DNA of 64,000 nt from Dimorphilus gyrociliatus (lineage: Eukaryota; Annelida; Polychaeta; Dinophilidae), in contig CAJFCJ010000004.1 in assembly GCA_904063045.1 (NCBI GenBank), positions 861,713 to 925,712 on the forward strand. Reading direction: 5' to 3'. The notes beneath the pieces are model-generated. The model was not told where the DNA came from. It saw only the letters and a program-made list of their open reading frames with translations, and ran no database searches. Both the position numbers and the translations under genes were made by a program. Shown here one piece after another: positions 23,633 through 36,996 of the stretch; positions within the stretch are counted from its first letter, which is position 1; the number at the start of each line of letters is the position of its first letter.

Positions 23633-25025
23633 TTAGATTTTTGCTACTATAAGAACAGCCGAGGGAATGAGCCCCAATTGTGTTAGTGGCTTTTCCATAT
23701 CTTCATCAGTGAAAACTTTCTTTGGAAAAGTTGTCATAAGTGAAAAAGGACCTTCACCATCAGTCCTATTAATCTCAACGAATAGCCTCACGGCTGCTAA
23801 ACTCTCAGTAGCTTTGAAAGTGTGAGTGAGAGCTGAACCATTAGTAAGGCGAATTTGCAGACGACATTCGGCATACTCCTTCTTCTCTGGGGGTTCTACC
23901 ACAACTGGTTTAGCCGTTACGGAGTTTGAATCAGCGGAAGCAGAGAAATCTTCTTTTTTAGCTTTCGCTGCTCTAGCTTTCTTATCTTGTTCAATTAAAT
24001 CCTTTACTCTCTGTCTGGCTCTCTTATCTTCCTCCCGTTCCCGACGTTTCTGATCTGCTATTCTTTTCATTTCATCTTCTTCGAATTTTTGTTTAGCCTT
24101 TAGTAAATCTTGTCCCTGATGTCGACGTGATTTTTCCTTATTTTTCCTCTCCTGTTCTTCCTTTTCATCGCGCTCTTTTCTTCTGGAAACTAATCTTTCC
24201 TTTTCGAGTAGAAACAGTTGTTTAATTGTAATGTTATAAAATAACATTAAAGTAGAATAATTGTCATTATGAAAATACAAGTTATTTTCATAAGAAAGAA
24301 ATGTTCATATTTTGATGAATTTTGATTCTTTTTTCTGAATAACAGTGGTTCGTACCTAGTTACTTATATGAAATATTTCAAGTATATTAAGAGAATTAAA
24401 CTACTTTTGCCTAACATATTACAGTTTTTTCCATTTCAAATATCTTTCATTCTTTACATTAGATATGAGATGAAAGACTTTTGAAAAAAAAAATTTTAAA
24501 CCATCTTTTAAAGGAAGTCTTTTTAGATCTTAGGAATATATCGTTGAATAAAAGATATGAATAATTATCATATCTGTTACCAACGTATATACTGTATATA
24601 AGGAAGACCTACTTGTATTCTTGCCAATTGCGCTTCTTTTTCTTCTTTCGTCAAAGGTCTAACCTCTTCGGTTGATTCACTAAAGTTAGCATGTTTTGTT
24701 CTGATGGCATGAGCTTCGGCATCGCTTGGTGAACGAAAACTTTTACCGCAATCGTCGCATGTGAGAGATTTTGCTGACGCATCTGCGCCTTCCTTTTCTA
24801 TACTACTTGCTTCTGTTTCTTCAGTTTTATCATCGTCTTCTTCACCATGCTCCAAAATCCAATCCATAGCAGCTTGTACACCTCCATTGTTCGTCTTTAA
24901 GAGGGCTTTTCGGCTGAAATAAAACGGTTCGTCTTTAAAGAACACAGCGAAAATTTGCACATAGTTACTTACGCCTTCTTCTCAGGAAAGCCCATATCAA
25001 TCAAAGTTTCTAAGTCGTTAGGCAT
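23633..25025 (-). CDS. UBXN1: UBXN1/SAKS1-like UBA-UBX p97 adaptor, 3 exons
   Basis: Cytosolic adaptor that binds ubiquitin through an N-terminal UBA domain and p97/VCP through a C-terminal UBX domain, used in ubiquitin-dependent degradation and signalling. Exons are 25025-24973, 24913-24613 and 24199-23633, giving 306 aa (family size about 300). UBA is at residues about 1-45 (LETLIDMGFPEKKARKALL). A C2H2-like finger (CDDCGKSF ... HAIRTKH) follows at about 74-96, then the conserved FSESTEE segment, a long charged coiled coil with RRHQGQD, and UBX at about 223-306 ending PSAVLIVAKI. The p97-contact loop reads FPKK where human UBXN1 has FPRR. The exon 3 acceptor (CTCGAAAAG before GAA) has a weak pyrimidine tract; the junction was chosen by phase and similarity. 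The finger is absent from mammalian UBXN1 as I recall it but seems common in invertebrate forms. Confidence 0.93.
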
Positions 25026-26788
25026 AATTAAATTGACTAAATTTGAAGGTTAAATAGGTTTTGTAGAATTTATTAAAAACTAAAAATATATCTGGAACTA
25101 ATAAATATTTTTTCAGCGAGAAATATTCTACAGCGATACCAGTTTGGTTTTTAAGCAAAAATAAAATTTTCCAAGATCCGCTACTTTTTTCAATCTTGAT
25201 ATTTTGACACATATTGTAGGATCTTGAGATATCATATTATCAAAATTCAATTAGAAACAGTAAATTGCAATTACGTTGAGCAGTTTAGAGTATTCTTCAG
25301 AATACGAACAAACTTCTCGCTAGAGTAGAATATTTAATCAAATTTTGATGTAGGATATAGAGGAATTCCTCTAGACGAGTCTGAGAGTATGCTGGAGGAA
25401 TTTTCTTTTCTATTTTTCATCACAATGCCAGAGGGGGGTCAACTCTGAAATAGAAAGATGTCAAGCAAAATTGAATTCACAACGTTCGATCAATTCTATT
25501 ATCGAATACGGCGAGTTTTTTCCATCGAATTATTTGTGATTTCCTTTTGTTTTGACAAAAAGTATTAGAAATAATAAAACAAGCCAAGTTCTTTTAGCTA
25601 CTCTCCCGGGGGGAGCTCTACTTACTCATTTTAAGTTTTATGTTATCCACATTTTAACTTGTCTGCAAATCCTAGAGAATGGTCTAAAAAACCACAAATT
25701 ACGATATATAGTACAAAAATCTGTTACCAATACAGTTCCTACAGACGGAATAGTTAGCATGTGTTTGATAAGAGAGAGAGTGATACGTGCGTTATTCCTC
25801 GATTTATCGAGAAAAGAAGAGGCCGTTAAAAGTTTAAGTTGAAAAGATAAAGATGAGAAAGACTTTCTACATAAGTATGTTTTAACATAAAATATTTAAC
25901 TGTATATTTTTTACTTATTCCCCTCTGTTTGATAGTTTGTTATTTTATACTAACAACATGTCACTAAATAAATTCCCAGGGAATAATCGTATCTAATGGC
26001 ATAATTTAGACTTATTTTCCAAATTAAACAACATCAGCCTATCAATTCAATTTCATATTACAATTATAAATGTTACTGTTTTAAGTAGAATATATAATAA
26101 TAATAATAATAATAATAAGGAAAACAAACTAATAATTGACGAATAACAAAAAAGAAACAGAAAAGAAAATGCTTTTATTTTAATTTAGTATGCACACAAA
26201 CTGGCTATTTGTATTCAAGTTATCTCCATAACAATTTTCTTTAAATAATAAAAGCAATTAAATGTAAATTATCGAATTTTTGTAAAAACTGTTCATATTT
26301 ATGATTAATTGGTGTGGGGAGGAGGGGGTAGGGAGCTTGATAGGGAGAGAGAAAGAGAGAGAGATGGGAGGTATTAAAAGGAAGCAACATAGGAGGAGCA
26401 AAGATCCTAAATCATTTATTATGAAGTTGACTTTCAAAAAATTACATTCGTTTAGACAAATCATCTATTCCACTACTAACATTGGATGAATAATCGACTT
26501 TGAATTATCAACTTCTGCCTTTATATCAGGCATTTATAGCATAATATTATTCTCCATAATCTATAGCTGCTGTGATATTCTTTTTAAAGAGGCATCGGGA
26601 TTTCTGATTTATAATAAAAATTAATTGTTTTTAGCTTCTTATGAAGAAGAGATAGGATTGATATAACCTGTAGGATTTAATGTTTAAGAAAATATTAGCT
26701 ATTATTGTAATTATACATAAATGTATACATAATATTATACTTACGTATATATGGTTATTGTATATTAATTGAATATTATCCGTTATAT
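25026..26788. other. Intergenic region between UBXN1 and NEDD4
   Basis: About 1.8 kb with the UBXN1 promoter side and the NEDD4 3' side. It holds a (TAA)n run (26094-26118) and a GA-rich tract (26341-26366). No convincing gene. Confidence 0.5.
26094..26118. repeat. (TAA)n trinucleotide microsatellite
   Basis: About seven to eight TAA units in the intergenic DNA downstream of NEDD4. Confidence 0.85.
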
Positions 26789-29700
26789 TTAATCAACGCC
26801 GTCAAATCCTTCAGAGTTTTCAATGGCAATAAGTAACTTCTTTCTAAGTTCATCGTAGGTGGTGTAGGCTGGTAAATCAAGTCGATTGAAACAAGTATGA
26901 GCTCTTGGCAGGTCAGTTGGTAGACCCCAGTGCTCTATGGTGAATAATTGAGGACCGTTACTACCATATAGTTCTTTGAAGCCATTCATGGGCACTCTAG
27001 AAGTTCCGGTAACAAATTGTAGCAATTTGGATCTAGTTTCATTATTAAATGAATATACAGTTTTCCAAAAGTTTATTATCACTGGATGATTAGCGTTATA
27101 ATCTCTCCTATACTGACTATGACTCTTCCAGTCTTGAACATCAATATCTTGCAATCCTGCCAACAGTAATTCTATTTCGTTAGCGTCGAAAATTTGCAAA
27201 TTAGTGTTAGGTATAATTTCATTAAAACCAGTTAAAAAACTGCTCATTTGTTCTTTAACTCTACTAGAAAATCTCCAGTTTATGACATTTTTTATATAAT
27301 CCAATTTATTATCTTCTGAAACTGGAATATCTTTACCACCCGGTATTAGCTCAGTTTCTTCTGTTTGACCAAAAACCTCTTCAACGATAGAAAAACTTAA
27401 AACTAAACATTCAGGATCGTTCTCCTCAATCCATTTTAAAGAATTATAATATTCAGAATCTACAGATTCCATATCATCCAAAGTAATTGACTTTCCAAGC
27501 ATCATTTTATAGAAAGGCCTAATAAAATAACCATCTATCAGTTTGCCATGGAAAACTGCCATGCCACAGACACGACCAATGAATTTAAAATACGATAAAT
27601 GTTCTGGATTTGCAACTCCTGATTTGGGATTAATCTGCAGTGTATAATCATCAATAGCCGAATACTCAAATAGACCATAATATGGATTGAACATTTCTTT
27701 AGAAAGTAAATAAAACCATTCTCTTGATACCCCGCCATAATCTAAACCTTGTTCATCATCAAACTCTATCCATAATCTTGTTTTTAGTAGATCGGTTCGT
27801 TTTACACTCATTATGCATCTAAAAGAATCTTCTAAAATACTTTTTCTTTTAACCTTAATATCAAATTTATTGGGCACATTGGTTGGTTTTCGTAATTTAG
27901 CCCTAAAGTTATCATATTTTTGCTTATAACTTGATGAGTATTGCAGTGAAGGGCCATTTAGTAATTTTAATCGAGGGTCTTCCCACGTTGTTTTTTTAGT
28001 GTTGTGATCTATGAAGAAACTTCTACCATCTGTATGAATACGTTCTTCCCAACCTTCCGGAAGTTGACCAAGACGCTGAGTTAAATCCATGTCTTTACTC
28101 GCTCCCATAGTAATTGATCTTGCCCGGTTTTGTCGTCGAGGGTCTTCCCAACTTGTCATTCTCATATTGTGATCAACATAAAAAACCTTTCCGTTTGGAG
28201 CCTGGCTTTTAGTCCAACCGACAGGAAGGGGTCCATCATCATCTTCAATAGCTATATTATCAACACTGTTGCCGAGCGTATGCAGTCTCTGTATTGGTCC
28301 AGCAGCTGCTGCTAGAGCATTATCATCAGTTCCTGATATAGACAATGTATCTTCATGACTGACACATCGCCGTTGCCTGAAATTATCTGCCGCCTGCCTT
28401 CTTTCTTCATCTGCCGTTTGAGCAGTTGAATCAGCTGAAGGTCTTTGCCAAGTAGTAATTCTATTTGCATGATCAACATAGTAGGTTCTACCAATATTAT
28501 CAACTTTTGATTCCCATCCAGGTGGTAGAGGTTCACTATCATTTTCAGTGGGTAACTGCCAGTGAGTTGATCTTGTTGTGTGGTTAATATAAAAGCGTCT
28601 TCCTCTACCATCAATACGACATTCCCAATTAGGAGGTAGTGGATAGTCTGTTCTAGGTGGTTGTTGAGCTGAAGAATCTTCGCCATTATTTGATTCATTC
28701 TGATTTTGAGGGAATGAATCTTGCATTTCTTGTCTTACAGAATCGCTTCTAACTATCTCCCAATCTCTGGAATCCTCTTCAAAATCTCTAGTAGCTTCAG
28801 GGACGTCATCATCGTCTTCTATATAAGCTAAAATAGAGAAGGTTTGTATAGCTCTATTTAAATTTCGATTTAAAGTATCAATAAGAAAAATAGGAAAAAA
28901 CTTAAAATATGCAGTTTATATATAAATATACTGCATGTGAATGTTTATCGGTTCTTATACATATTTAGTTAGAAAAGAATGCGAGAAAAATCATTTTTAT
29001 TAAGCATCTGTCCATCTATCTGCTTGAGATTATTATCAAAAATAAAAAAAAGTTATAAAAACAAACTGCAGTTGTGTTGTTCTATGAAAATTAACATTAT
29101 CAAAAATATTCCATACCTAAATATAACTCTAAGTTGCCTTTAACTCTTGATTTAGATGTTCTTGGTCTTAACAGATACTGCCTTGACGGTTGAATGTTTT
29201 CACTATCCTCTGATTGTATACAAGCTGTAGACAATTCTATTTCAACAAGACCCAGAAAATCATCTCTTGTAATTCTATTTTCATCAAACACCTGAAATGA
29301 TTAAGTATAAATAACAATATCTAATTTATTTAAAGTAGCATTACAGACAAAATTATTGTATTTTTTTATCAAATATATATTAATGTATACTCTCTATATA
29401 AGGTACATTTGTTAATAATCCGTGTTATTCTGAGCATATGGTTCAGAAATTTTTTAACTATTATCTATTAATTAATATTTTATATTATATATATACTTTA
29501 TATATATAATTCGTATTCAGCCTTACTTCATGGCGCCATACGTAACTTTATATCGAATTTATTTTATACTAATATATATATATATACTTTATATAGAACA
29601 TACATAATGTATAATACGTAATAAGACATCCCAATAAAATATTAAAATAATACATTTTTATTAGAAAACATTATGGGTTTCTTTTTCGAAAATTAACTTT

Positions 29701-31139
29701 GTTATAAATATTATATAATTTACATTTTTATATAAAAAACCAAATTTATCACCTAGATATTTTAATAATTAAACATAAAACTATTTACAAAGCTCTTATT
29801 TTTTCACTATAATATCATATATAGTAGCAAATAAGTGTGATATATTCTTATAACTATTCAAGACAGTAGCCTTTAGTCTATACTACAGTATATGTAGTAT
29901 TTATCTAAATGTCAGCATTTATAACACTGCTTTCGTTTAAATACATTACTATCTATTTCTTTGTAAATATTACTGAGTATACACTATACGACTATTGTAA
30001 TATTAGCATATAAAAAAAATATACTATATTTATGAGCCAGTGAACCATTTTTAATAGATTATTGTTCATTCTCTAATAGACAGTTGTGACTAAAGCAACG
30101 GATGAAAATTTTATACTGTTCAAAAAGTATTAATCCTATTTCTAAGCGTTTAATTAACTTAGACGAATTTTAAATGACAGAATATTTTAACAACAATAAA
30201 ACTGATAGAGTTTAATCTATTCTACTATAATATTTTTAAAGTAAAAACATTTATTTTTATCAATAAAATCTTCTATTAGTATGAAAAGAAAGCTATAAAT
30301 TTTAATTAGTTTACATTAGCACCTATTAAAATAAATGATTGAATTGATCCAAATTTAATATATGAGAAATATGCAAAAAAATAAAAAAGAATAGCAACTA
30401 ATACATAAGATTACAAAAAGGAAAAAAAGCTAAAGGTGGTATTAACGAAATAACAATAATATAAACTTTTAGTTGCTTTTCTAGTCTAAATTACTTAAAG
30501 GTTTTGTACACAAAATATTTATTGTATATACCAGTTTTGTTAGGTATACAAATTAACCTATATTATTTATAAATTTATAAATGACTGTTGATTTGAATTC
30601 ATGTGTTATATAATTAGTGAAACTGTCTACAAAAAAATGATTCATCCTTTTACTCCGTGTTACAAAAAAATTTCTGAACAGAATGGAAAATTTACAATTT
30701 AAAGTGATAAAAAAAAAGAGCTAGAATATTAATGATTATTTGACCACAAAAAAAGGAATTTCCTAATAGTATATTAGCAGACGATTCTTTCAACTTCTCT
30801 TTTATAAAGGATTGTCAATTAACTAAGATCCTAGTTTTTGTATTTTATTAAATTTAAATCCTTAATTTATACCTCAAATAACAGCGTATTATTCCTGGGA
30901 ACTATTCTAAATATGAATTCCTCATTCCAGACTGGATTCAAATTTTTTCTTATTGTTTTTGTTTGGGCACATTCGATTACAGATGAGTTTCTACCACCTT
31001 CATAAAGACTTATTCGAACATAGGGATCACTTGCACCAAAAATGTCTTTTTTAGCTAATTTTACACCACAAATAACTTTGACACGTAGCTTTCTTGTTTC
31101 AACTCCCTCGCTTGGCCTGACACCACAAATGGTTGCCAT
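26789..31139 (-). CDS. NEDD4: NEDD4-family HECT E3 ubiquitin ligase, 3 exons
   Basis: HECT-type E3 ligase that ubiquitinates PY-motif membrane proteins (channels, receptors). Exons are 31139-30873, 29291-29117 and 28827-26789, giving 826 aa. An N-terminal C2 domain spans exons 1-2, with Asp-rich Ca-loop [10 protein letters not shown] and NPVWNEEF, and LLFEV joining to [11 protein letters not shown]. Four WW domains follow at about residues 211-240, 247-277, 348-378 and 403-433, each with the two Trp and NPxY-like pattern. The HECT domain spans about 475-826 with the catalytic Cys at about 793 ([13 protein letters not shown]). The C2-4xWW-HECT order and the NEDD4-like C2 sequence separate it from SMURF and ITCH/SUDX types. 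Nearly all of the protein is in one 2-kb last exon. No defect seen. Confidence 0.97.
29292..30872 (-). other. NEDD4 intron 1 (1.6 kb)
   Basis: Very AT-rich intron inside the C2 domain coding region. It holds short TA runs near 29485-29500 and 29570-29585 and a small TGGCGCCA palindrome at 29531-29538. No exon or RNA is seen. Confidence 0.6.
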
Positions 31140-32010
31140 ACTTAGTTATTGTTAAAACCTAAATGACTCCGATTTTCCTTGTTTATTTCAGAATTGCGTC
31201 CATCAATAAACCAGGGCGTATGATTAATAAAATCGTCTGCTACAATTGCTATTTTCGTATCTTAAAGAGAAAATTGATAGCTTTTAAAGATTATTTCATC
31301 GTTGAATGACGTACTTTGAGCAGAAAATCATTAACTTTTTTTTTATTTCTCTTCAATGTTTTAAAAGCGAGCAAATTACAAAAAGAAACCTTTAATGAAT
31401 TCTACTCAAAATAACTCTGCTATTGCTATATCTAAATAAAAGAAACAAAAAGAAAAGTGGAATACAAACCACTTTTTTCACCTCAACTTAGCGAATAAGT
31501 CTCTGGAATAACAGATTCGTTAAATTAGATTAAGATTACCATTATCAATTCCTATCTTAATGAAGCTGATATAAAAATTTTTATAACGAATTTACCAATG
31601 ATACAAATGACTTTGTTGATTCAAATAGTTTTATCTTGATTGAAATACTTTATTATAATATTTAACGAAATTATTATTACACACTATTTTCAATTTATTA
31701 CACTAAATTATTTATCTATTACGTCTTCTATAAAATTTATTTTCAATATTTAGAATTTATACTCCTCTGTGAAGAAATTATTAAAAAATATCAGACAGGA
31801 ACGCCATCTAGTTGTTTATATTTAAACTATTATAAATGATAATTCTGTAAGCATTCGCAGTTAACTTCTATGCTAATTTTCTCTTCTCCTTTCTTTTTTT
31901 TATATAATTTACGTACTCAAACAAGTAACAAGGGAATATGAAAGTTGTTTTATTATAATCTACAAATATAACAAATTATTTAAGAATAAAAGTACTATGG
32001 AATGTAATTA
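31140..32010. other. Intergenic region between NEDD4 and the KLHL gene
   Basis: About 0.87 kb with no gene. It contains TAGATGGCGT (reverse strand, 31801-31810), which with its flank matches 12 of 14 positions of the CTCF-type motif. Confidence 0.5.
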
Positions 32011-35000
32011 TTATAATTCAGTATGTATTAAGATTGGTCCTGCTCGTCCGTTAAGCATTGAAGGAACCTGAAAAAATAATGAGCTTTATGCAGAATATTT
32101 GATAAAATATTCATATTGAAAGCTTACTGCTGTCCATTTGCCTTCATCCTCGCTATAACATTCTACTATATTCGAATAGTGCCCATCGTATCCACCAACG
32201 ACGAAGATTTCGTCAACAATTGCGCAAATCCCTACAGCATCTCTTGGCGTACTTAAGTTTGCTATTATTGTCCATGAGTCAAATTTAGGGTCATAACGCT
32301 CTACTAGATCAACTACTGATGGCGAGGCATCGTTTGTACAAGATACATGTCCTCCAACGGCGTACATAAAGCCATTCAAGCTAGTCGCACCTACTCCTCC
32401 TCTTCTCTTACTCATTGGTGCACATGCTGACCATCTATTAGTATTCGGGTCAAAACTCTCAACTGATTTTAAACAGCACGTTCCATCTCTTCCTCCAACT
32501 GCGTAAATCCTATTCTCGGAATTAATTAAAATACCAAATATAAATCCTTTGGCGTTATATTAGAAAATAAAGAGATATACTTATGGCCTAATGCTGTAAC
32601 GCCAACCGAACTTCTTGCAGTCATCATCGGATTTACAAAGTTCCACGATTGGGAAATAGGGTCCCATCTTTCTGTCGTATTCAAATAAGACCATCCATCG
32701 TGCCCTAATTAAAAGAAATTATTCACCGCAATCGGTAAATCTTAATAATAATGAATATTATTATAATACCTCCTACAGCATAGATTGGTCCGTCAAGAAC
32801 AGCTACTCCTAATCCGTGTCTTGGAGTAGACATAGGAGGAATTGTGCCCCATACTTTTGTCTGAACATCAAAGCAATCAACAGTATTCAGAGTCTTTAAA
32901 CCATCTCTTCCACCAATTACATATATCTTATTCGATAGTATAGCAACTGCAAATTGGGCTTTTCTTCCTCCCATAGAACCAATAGTTGTCCAATTTTCTT
33001 TCCTCGGATCGTATTTTTCTATGGCTAACAAATTTTTTTTATTATATATAATAAATCTACATAAAAATAAATAAGATAATAAATTGAAAGAAAACCAGCT
33101 TTTACTTTTGTTGTTATCATTCCCACCAAGCGCAATCAAACTGCCTATAGTAGATTTTCTTGGTTTCGTTCTATGATTCTATTTTATAAGCGTAAAAAGA
33201 AACTAATTAATTTGAAACCAAATTTTTTGTCAAATAGTCTTTAAGTAATTACTTGAAAAGATTTTCTCCGATCTGGGAGAGCGTGATACTTTAAAGCCTC
33301 CATAATTAATTTAGTGCATTCTGTAGAATCTTTCAATAAGACATGGTTCTCTACTTTATCCGCTAAATAACTAGCAGACATTAGCGGAAGTTTAATAAAT
33401 TGCAATAAATAGTCAATGTAACATTTCCTATTTTCAAGATCGTACTCAACCCAGCCCAACATCGCTTGAAAAACTTCTTTCTCCGTAGGAACATTTATAT
33501 AATTTGAATTTAAAAGTTTACCAACTTCTTCCTTAGACAGTGATAAATATTCCTGCTGTTTAGATACTTCAAGGAAATTGTCCTAGAAATTGGAAAAATG
33601 AAAAGAAAAAACATTACTTCCAGTTTATCTACTGCAAATAGACAGTAATATATAAGATGAAAACGGAGATTTAAATGAACTGTAAAAACCGAGTAATTTT
33701 TATTGTGTGCTGAAGTATTAAAAATCTATTTTTATGTGTTTTTCTACTTTTTCGACATGATTTGCTGTTGCATTTTGCAGTTGGTTTTATGAAATTCGAG
33801 TAAAGGATAATTGTATTCTCTTGCTCATTTAAACGGGAAAATTTCCTTTTGTAATTTTAGTTTCTATAAAAATTCCCTATAGTAATTTTTAAATAAAGGA
33901 CCTTTACAATTTTTGCACATATTTTATTTAATTTAGATGATAAAGGATTCTTTTTTTGTTTAAAAGAGGCGAGAGGTGGCGTGCGTTATATCGTTTGGTA
34001 GGTGGGTTGGAGAGGACAATAAGGAATGGAAAGAAAACGATAGAGAAAAAAAGAAAGAAAGAGACAGGAGAAAGACAGAAAGAAAAGATAGGAAAAGGGG
34101 AAAATGGGGAACGGGATAGTAGTATGGGCGAAAGAGTATTTCTTCTTCTTCCAGAGGAAGTTACTATTCAACCTATTAAACTAGACAGGTAAAAAAAATG
34201 CAAGACATTTTTAAGCTTATTTATCTATTTATACCTAAAAGGAAAAAGAATAGGAAATTGGTTTTGACGCCTTTTCTAGCCAAAAAATGGGGATAAAAAA
34301 GGCTGAACTAGATGGTAAATTGGATGAGAAAAAGAATTGATCTCGTCGCCTATCTCACGCTATTTACCTATTTATTTCCCTAGTAGTTGACACAATTCAT
34401 GAACTTACCATGACAAATTGATTAGATGCTTTATATAAGACGTCACATCCGTATGTGGACGCAAAACTTCTTATTCCTAAACAATTCGATAGATGAAGTT
34501 GTTTAATTAAGAATGAACAGCAGGAGTCTTGGATAGAATGGATTTGAAGCATACTGGATGTAGCTAAGAGAGTTTCGACGTTATCCTCTTTAATTTCAAT
34601 ATTACCTGGTGATAAATAGGATTTTAATAAGTTAATTAATCGATTGCCAATAACAACGTATATATTTTGTATATATATATAAATATAAAGAAAGGTTAAA
34701 TATTTGATCATTATTATTCGAAAATGTTCGGAAAAATCTCCATTTTTAGTTTCCTTTTTATGACATAACTATAATAAACACTGTCAAAAAAGACAAAAAG
34801 CTTGAATACAACTCTAACAAACAAGAATAAGCACGATTTCCAAGTCAGACTAATCAAATATTTGATTCAATGCATAAATTATTTTTATAAGATACAAGTT
34901 ATCTATTCAGACTCTGTAATATTTCAATTTAAAACATTAAAAAGCTTAAATTTTAATTATCTTTATGCTTATTCTAATTCTCTCCGTTCTATTCACCTAT

Positions 35001-36466
35001 CTTTCTGTGCATATACTCTACCTCTCTTATCTGTATCTAAAAGCTTTTTACCTATGTTTTTTAGTAGTTGTTATTATTTATCTTTTTTAAAGTATCCTTT
35101 AATGTGTAAACATATTTTATACCTTCTTTTTATTCCATAAACGTAATAAGGAGTATAACGGACTAACAAACGGTCCTAATTATTGTTTTATTAACTACGT
35201 CAGAAAATATCAGTGAAAAAGAGAGATTGTATTATGCATATAAGAAGATTGAATTGAGTTACTTTGATAACATTAAAATGAAAAAGAAGTAAAAGAAGAA
35301 GATGTTGAAAAAGAGGAAAGTATCAAGAAGAGTGCAAAAGATAAAAACAAGACTATATATATATATATATATTTAGATAAACAGTGAGAAAGTTTATAAT
35401 TAGTCGATTTTTTTTATATAAATAAAGTGAAAAAGTTTTGTTAGATAAATGAAAATGAAAATGTTAAAAACAAATAACGGAAATGGTATAATTGAAATTT
35501 ATTGAACTAAAAAGTCTAATTAAAAACTTTTCCACTACTTTTTTATATATAAATATAGAATGAATACAGTTATTTTCTTGTTTTTTTTTTAAATAAAACA
35601 AAAAGTTAGAGAACTATTAGTCTATTCTATTTTCTTACTTTCTAAGCATTTAATAATAGTGCACATTCCTCAAATAGCGTGTTAATGCATTTATTATGTA
35701 ATTAACTTACCAGTATAGATAAAGTTGATTAATAATTGCATTGCTTTACTATCCATCTGTTCCATAATTACCTATACGAAAAGTATGAGGTGATTTTATT
35801 CATTGGGATATTAATTGATAATTTCATGGTTGAATTAACCTCGTAGGAATGAGCTTCTTGCATATTTCCGGTAAACATAGCGGCAAAATAGTCACTAGCC
35901 GCTGACAATATTAACTTATGAGCTGGAATTTTTTTATCACCCACTATAAGCATTACGTCGCACAGTTTATCTAAATGAACAAATTCTTGAATCTTTTTCA
36001 TCATAGCTACAGAATGCTTTGTTTGGGTTTCTTTATCATTTTCATAAACTTGACCGGAAGTTAGCAAATATCTGTTATAATGAAAAAAAGATAAAATATA
36101 AATACATATTTTAAAGGGAGAATAGTTTGTAATGATTTATAAGTGTTTTTTATATATGAATTATTGCATACGAGAGTATATTTAGAGCTGTAAAAAATAT
36201 GCAATATTTTTCCAGGTTGGCAAAAATTAATACCTTTTCCATTGCGGTAGGCTGGTTTATTTGTTATTGCAGAAAAACTGATTATATCTTTAATTATTAA
36301 TATTTTCAATTGACAGTAATAAAGTACTGTACATTTATGATGAATTAAAAAGTACAATAGGGCCTTGTTAGTTTTTATTTTTCCCTAAAAATGTAATATT
36401 ATGTAATATATACAATTTATATTTTAATATAATGATTTTCTGCTATTTTCTAGTAAAGATTGCTAG

Positions 36467-36507
<41 letters not shown>

Positions 36508-36996
36508 TTCAATTCTTATCATTCTTTCGTCTGCTACTAATAGTTTATATATTTGTTTAAGTATACGTCTGATACGAAAAGGAAAAAAAAATATGATTAT
36601 TTATAAATAAATAAGTAGAGAAAAGATGTTACTCTTCCTAGATTCAGTTACAGATGCTTATCTTTTTCTGTGTTCTTTTACTTACAATCTTAATTTTTCA
36701 ATAGATTTCCATTTCCATTTATCCATTGTTGGACACTTTTCATTGGGAATTTCTTTAGTTTGTAATTGACTATCCTTCGATATCATTTTATTTAAATACG
36801 AGCATTTTTTAAGAACATTTTCAGCCCTTTTTAATACTTGATAGCTCCTCCTAACAGCTGGGATATTTGAAAGTTCATCAAATTCGTTAGTCTTCTCCTG
36901 CTGTTCATCGTCTTTGGTGTACTTTTCGAGCAAATTATTAAGAATCTTATCCTGATTCGATTCGAAAACTTTTCTCTCTTTTAATCTTTTATGCAT
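32011..36996 (-). CDS. KLHL1/4/5: BTB-BACK-kelch protein, KLHL1/4/5 group, 10 coding exons
   Basis: Probable substrate adaptor for Cullin-3 ubiquitin ligases and/or actin-associated protein. Exons are 36996-36686, 36071-35840, 35771-35711, 34605-34409, 33582-33253, 33178-33106, 33024-32770, 32704-32581, 32509-32128 and 32067-32011. Phases agree and give 673 aa. The charged N-terminal region (about 1-120) precedes a BTB domain ([18 protein letters not shown]), BACK ([25 protein letters not shown]) and six kelch repeats, including [15 protein letters not shown] and [15 protein letters not shown], which are typical of KLHL1/4/5. The last exon closes the propeller with [11 protein letters not shown]. 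An in-frame TAG lies upstream of the ATG at 36996, supporting that start, although the AAG before it could be a splice acceptor. Most introns are 60-80 bp. KLHL1, 4 and 5 cannot be told apart here, as expected for a single invertebrate pro-orthologue. Confidence 0.95.
35354..35372. repeat. (TA)n microsatellite in a KLHL intron
   Basis: About nine TA units in the 1.1-kb intron between the BTB and BACK exons. Confidence 0.75.
36467..36510. repeat. (TC)n polypyrimidine tract in KLHL intron 1
   Basis: Nearly pure TC repeat of about 44 bp; on the transcribed (minus) strand it is (GA)n. Confidence 0.85.

Noticed and set aside
25552-25842. 96-codon plus-strand open frame between UBXN1 and NEDD4
   Set aside because: It begins at a TTG, has no recognisable domain, no promoter or splice evidence, and its length is near chance expectation.
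33956-34192. 78-codon plus-strand open frame, Lys/Glu/Arg-rich
   Set aside because: It is translation of a purine-rich low-complexity tract inside a KLHL intron, with no domain or splice context.
34802-35140. 112-codon plus-strand open frame
   Set aside because: It lies in an AT/pyrimidine-rich KLHL intron on the opposite strand, with biased Leu/Ser/Tyr content expected from composition and no family resemblance.
19369-36996. Idea that arginase, UBXN1, NEDD4 and KLHL form a functional cluster
   Set aside because: They share a strand, and three have ubiquitin-related roles, but each has its own flanking intergenic DNA and animals rarely cluster such genes by function. Chance is the simpler view.
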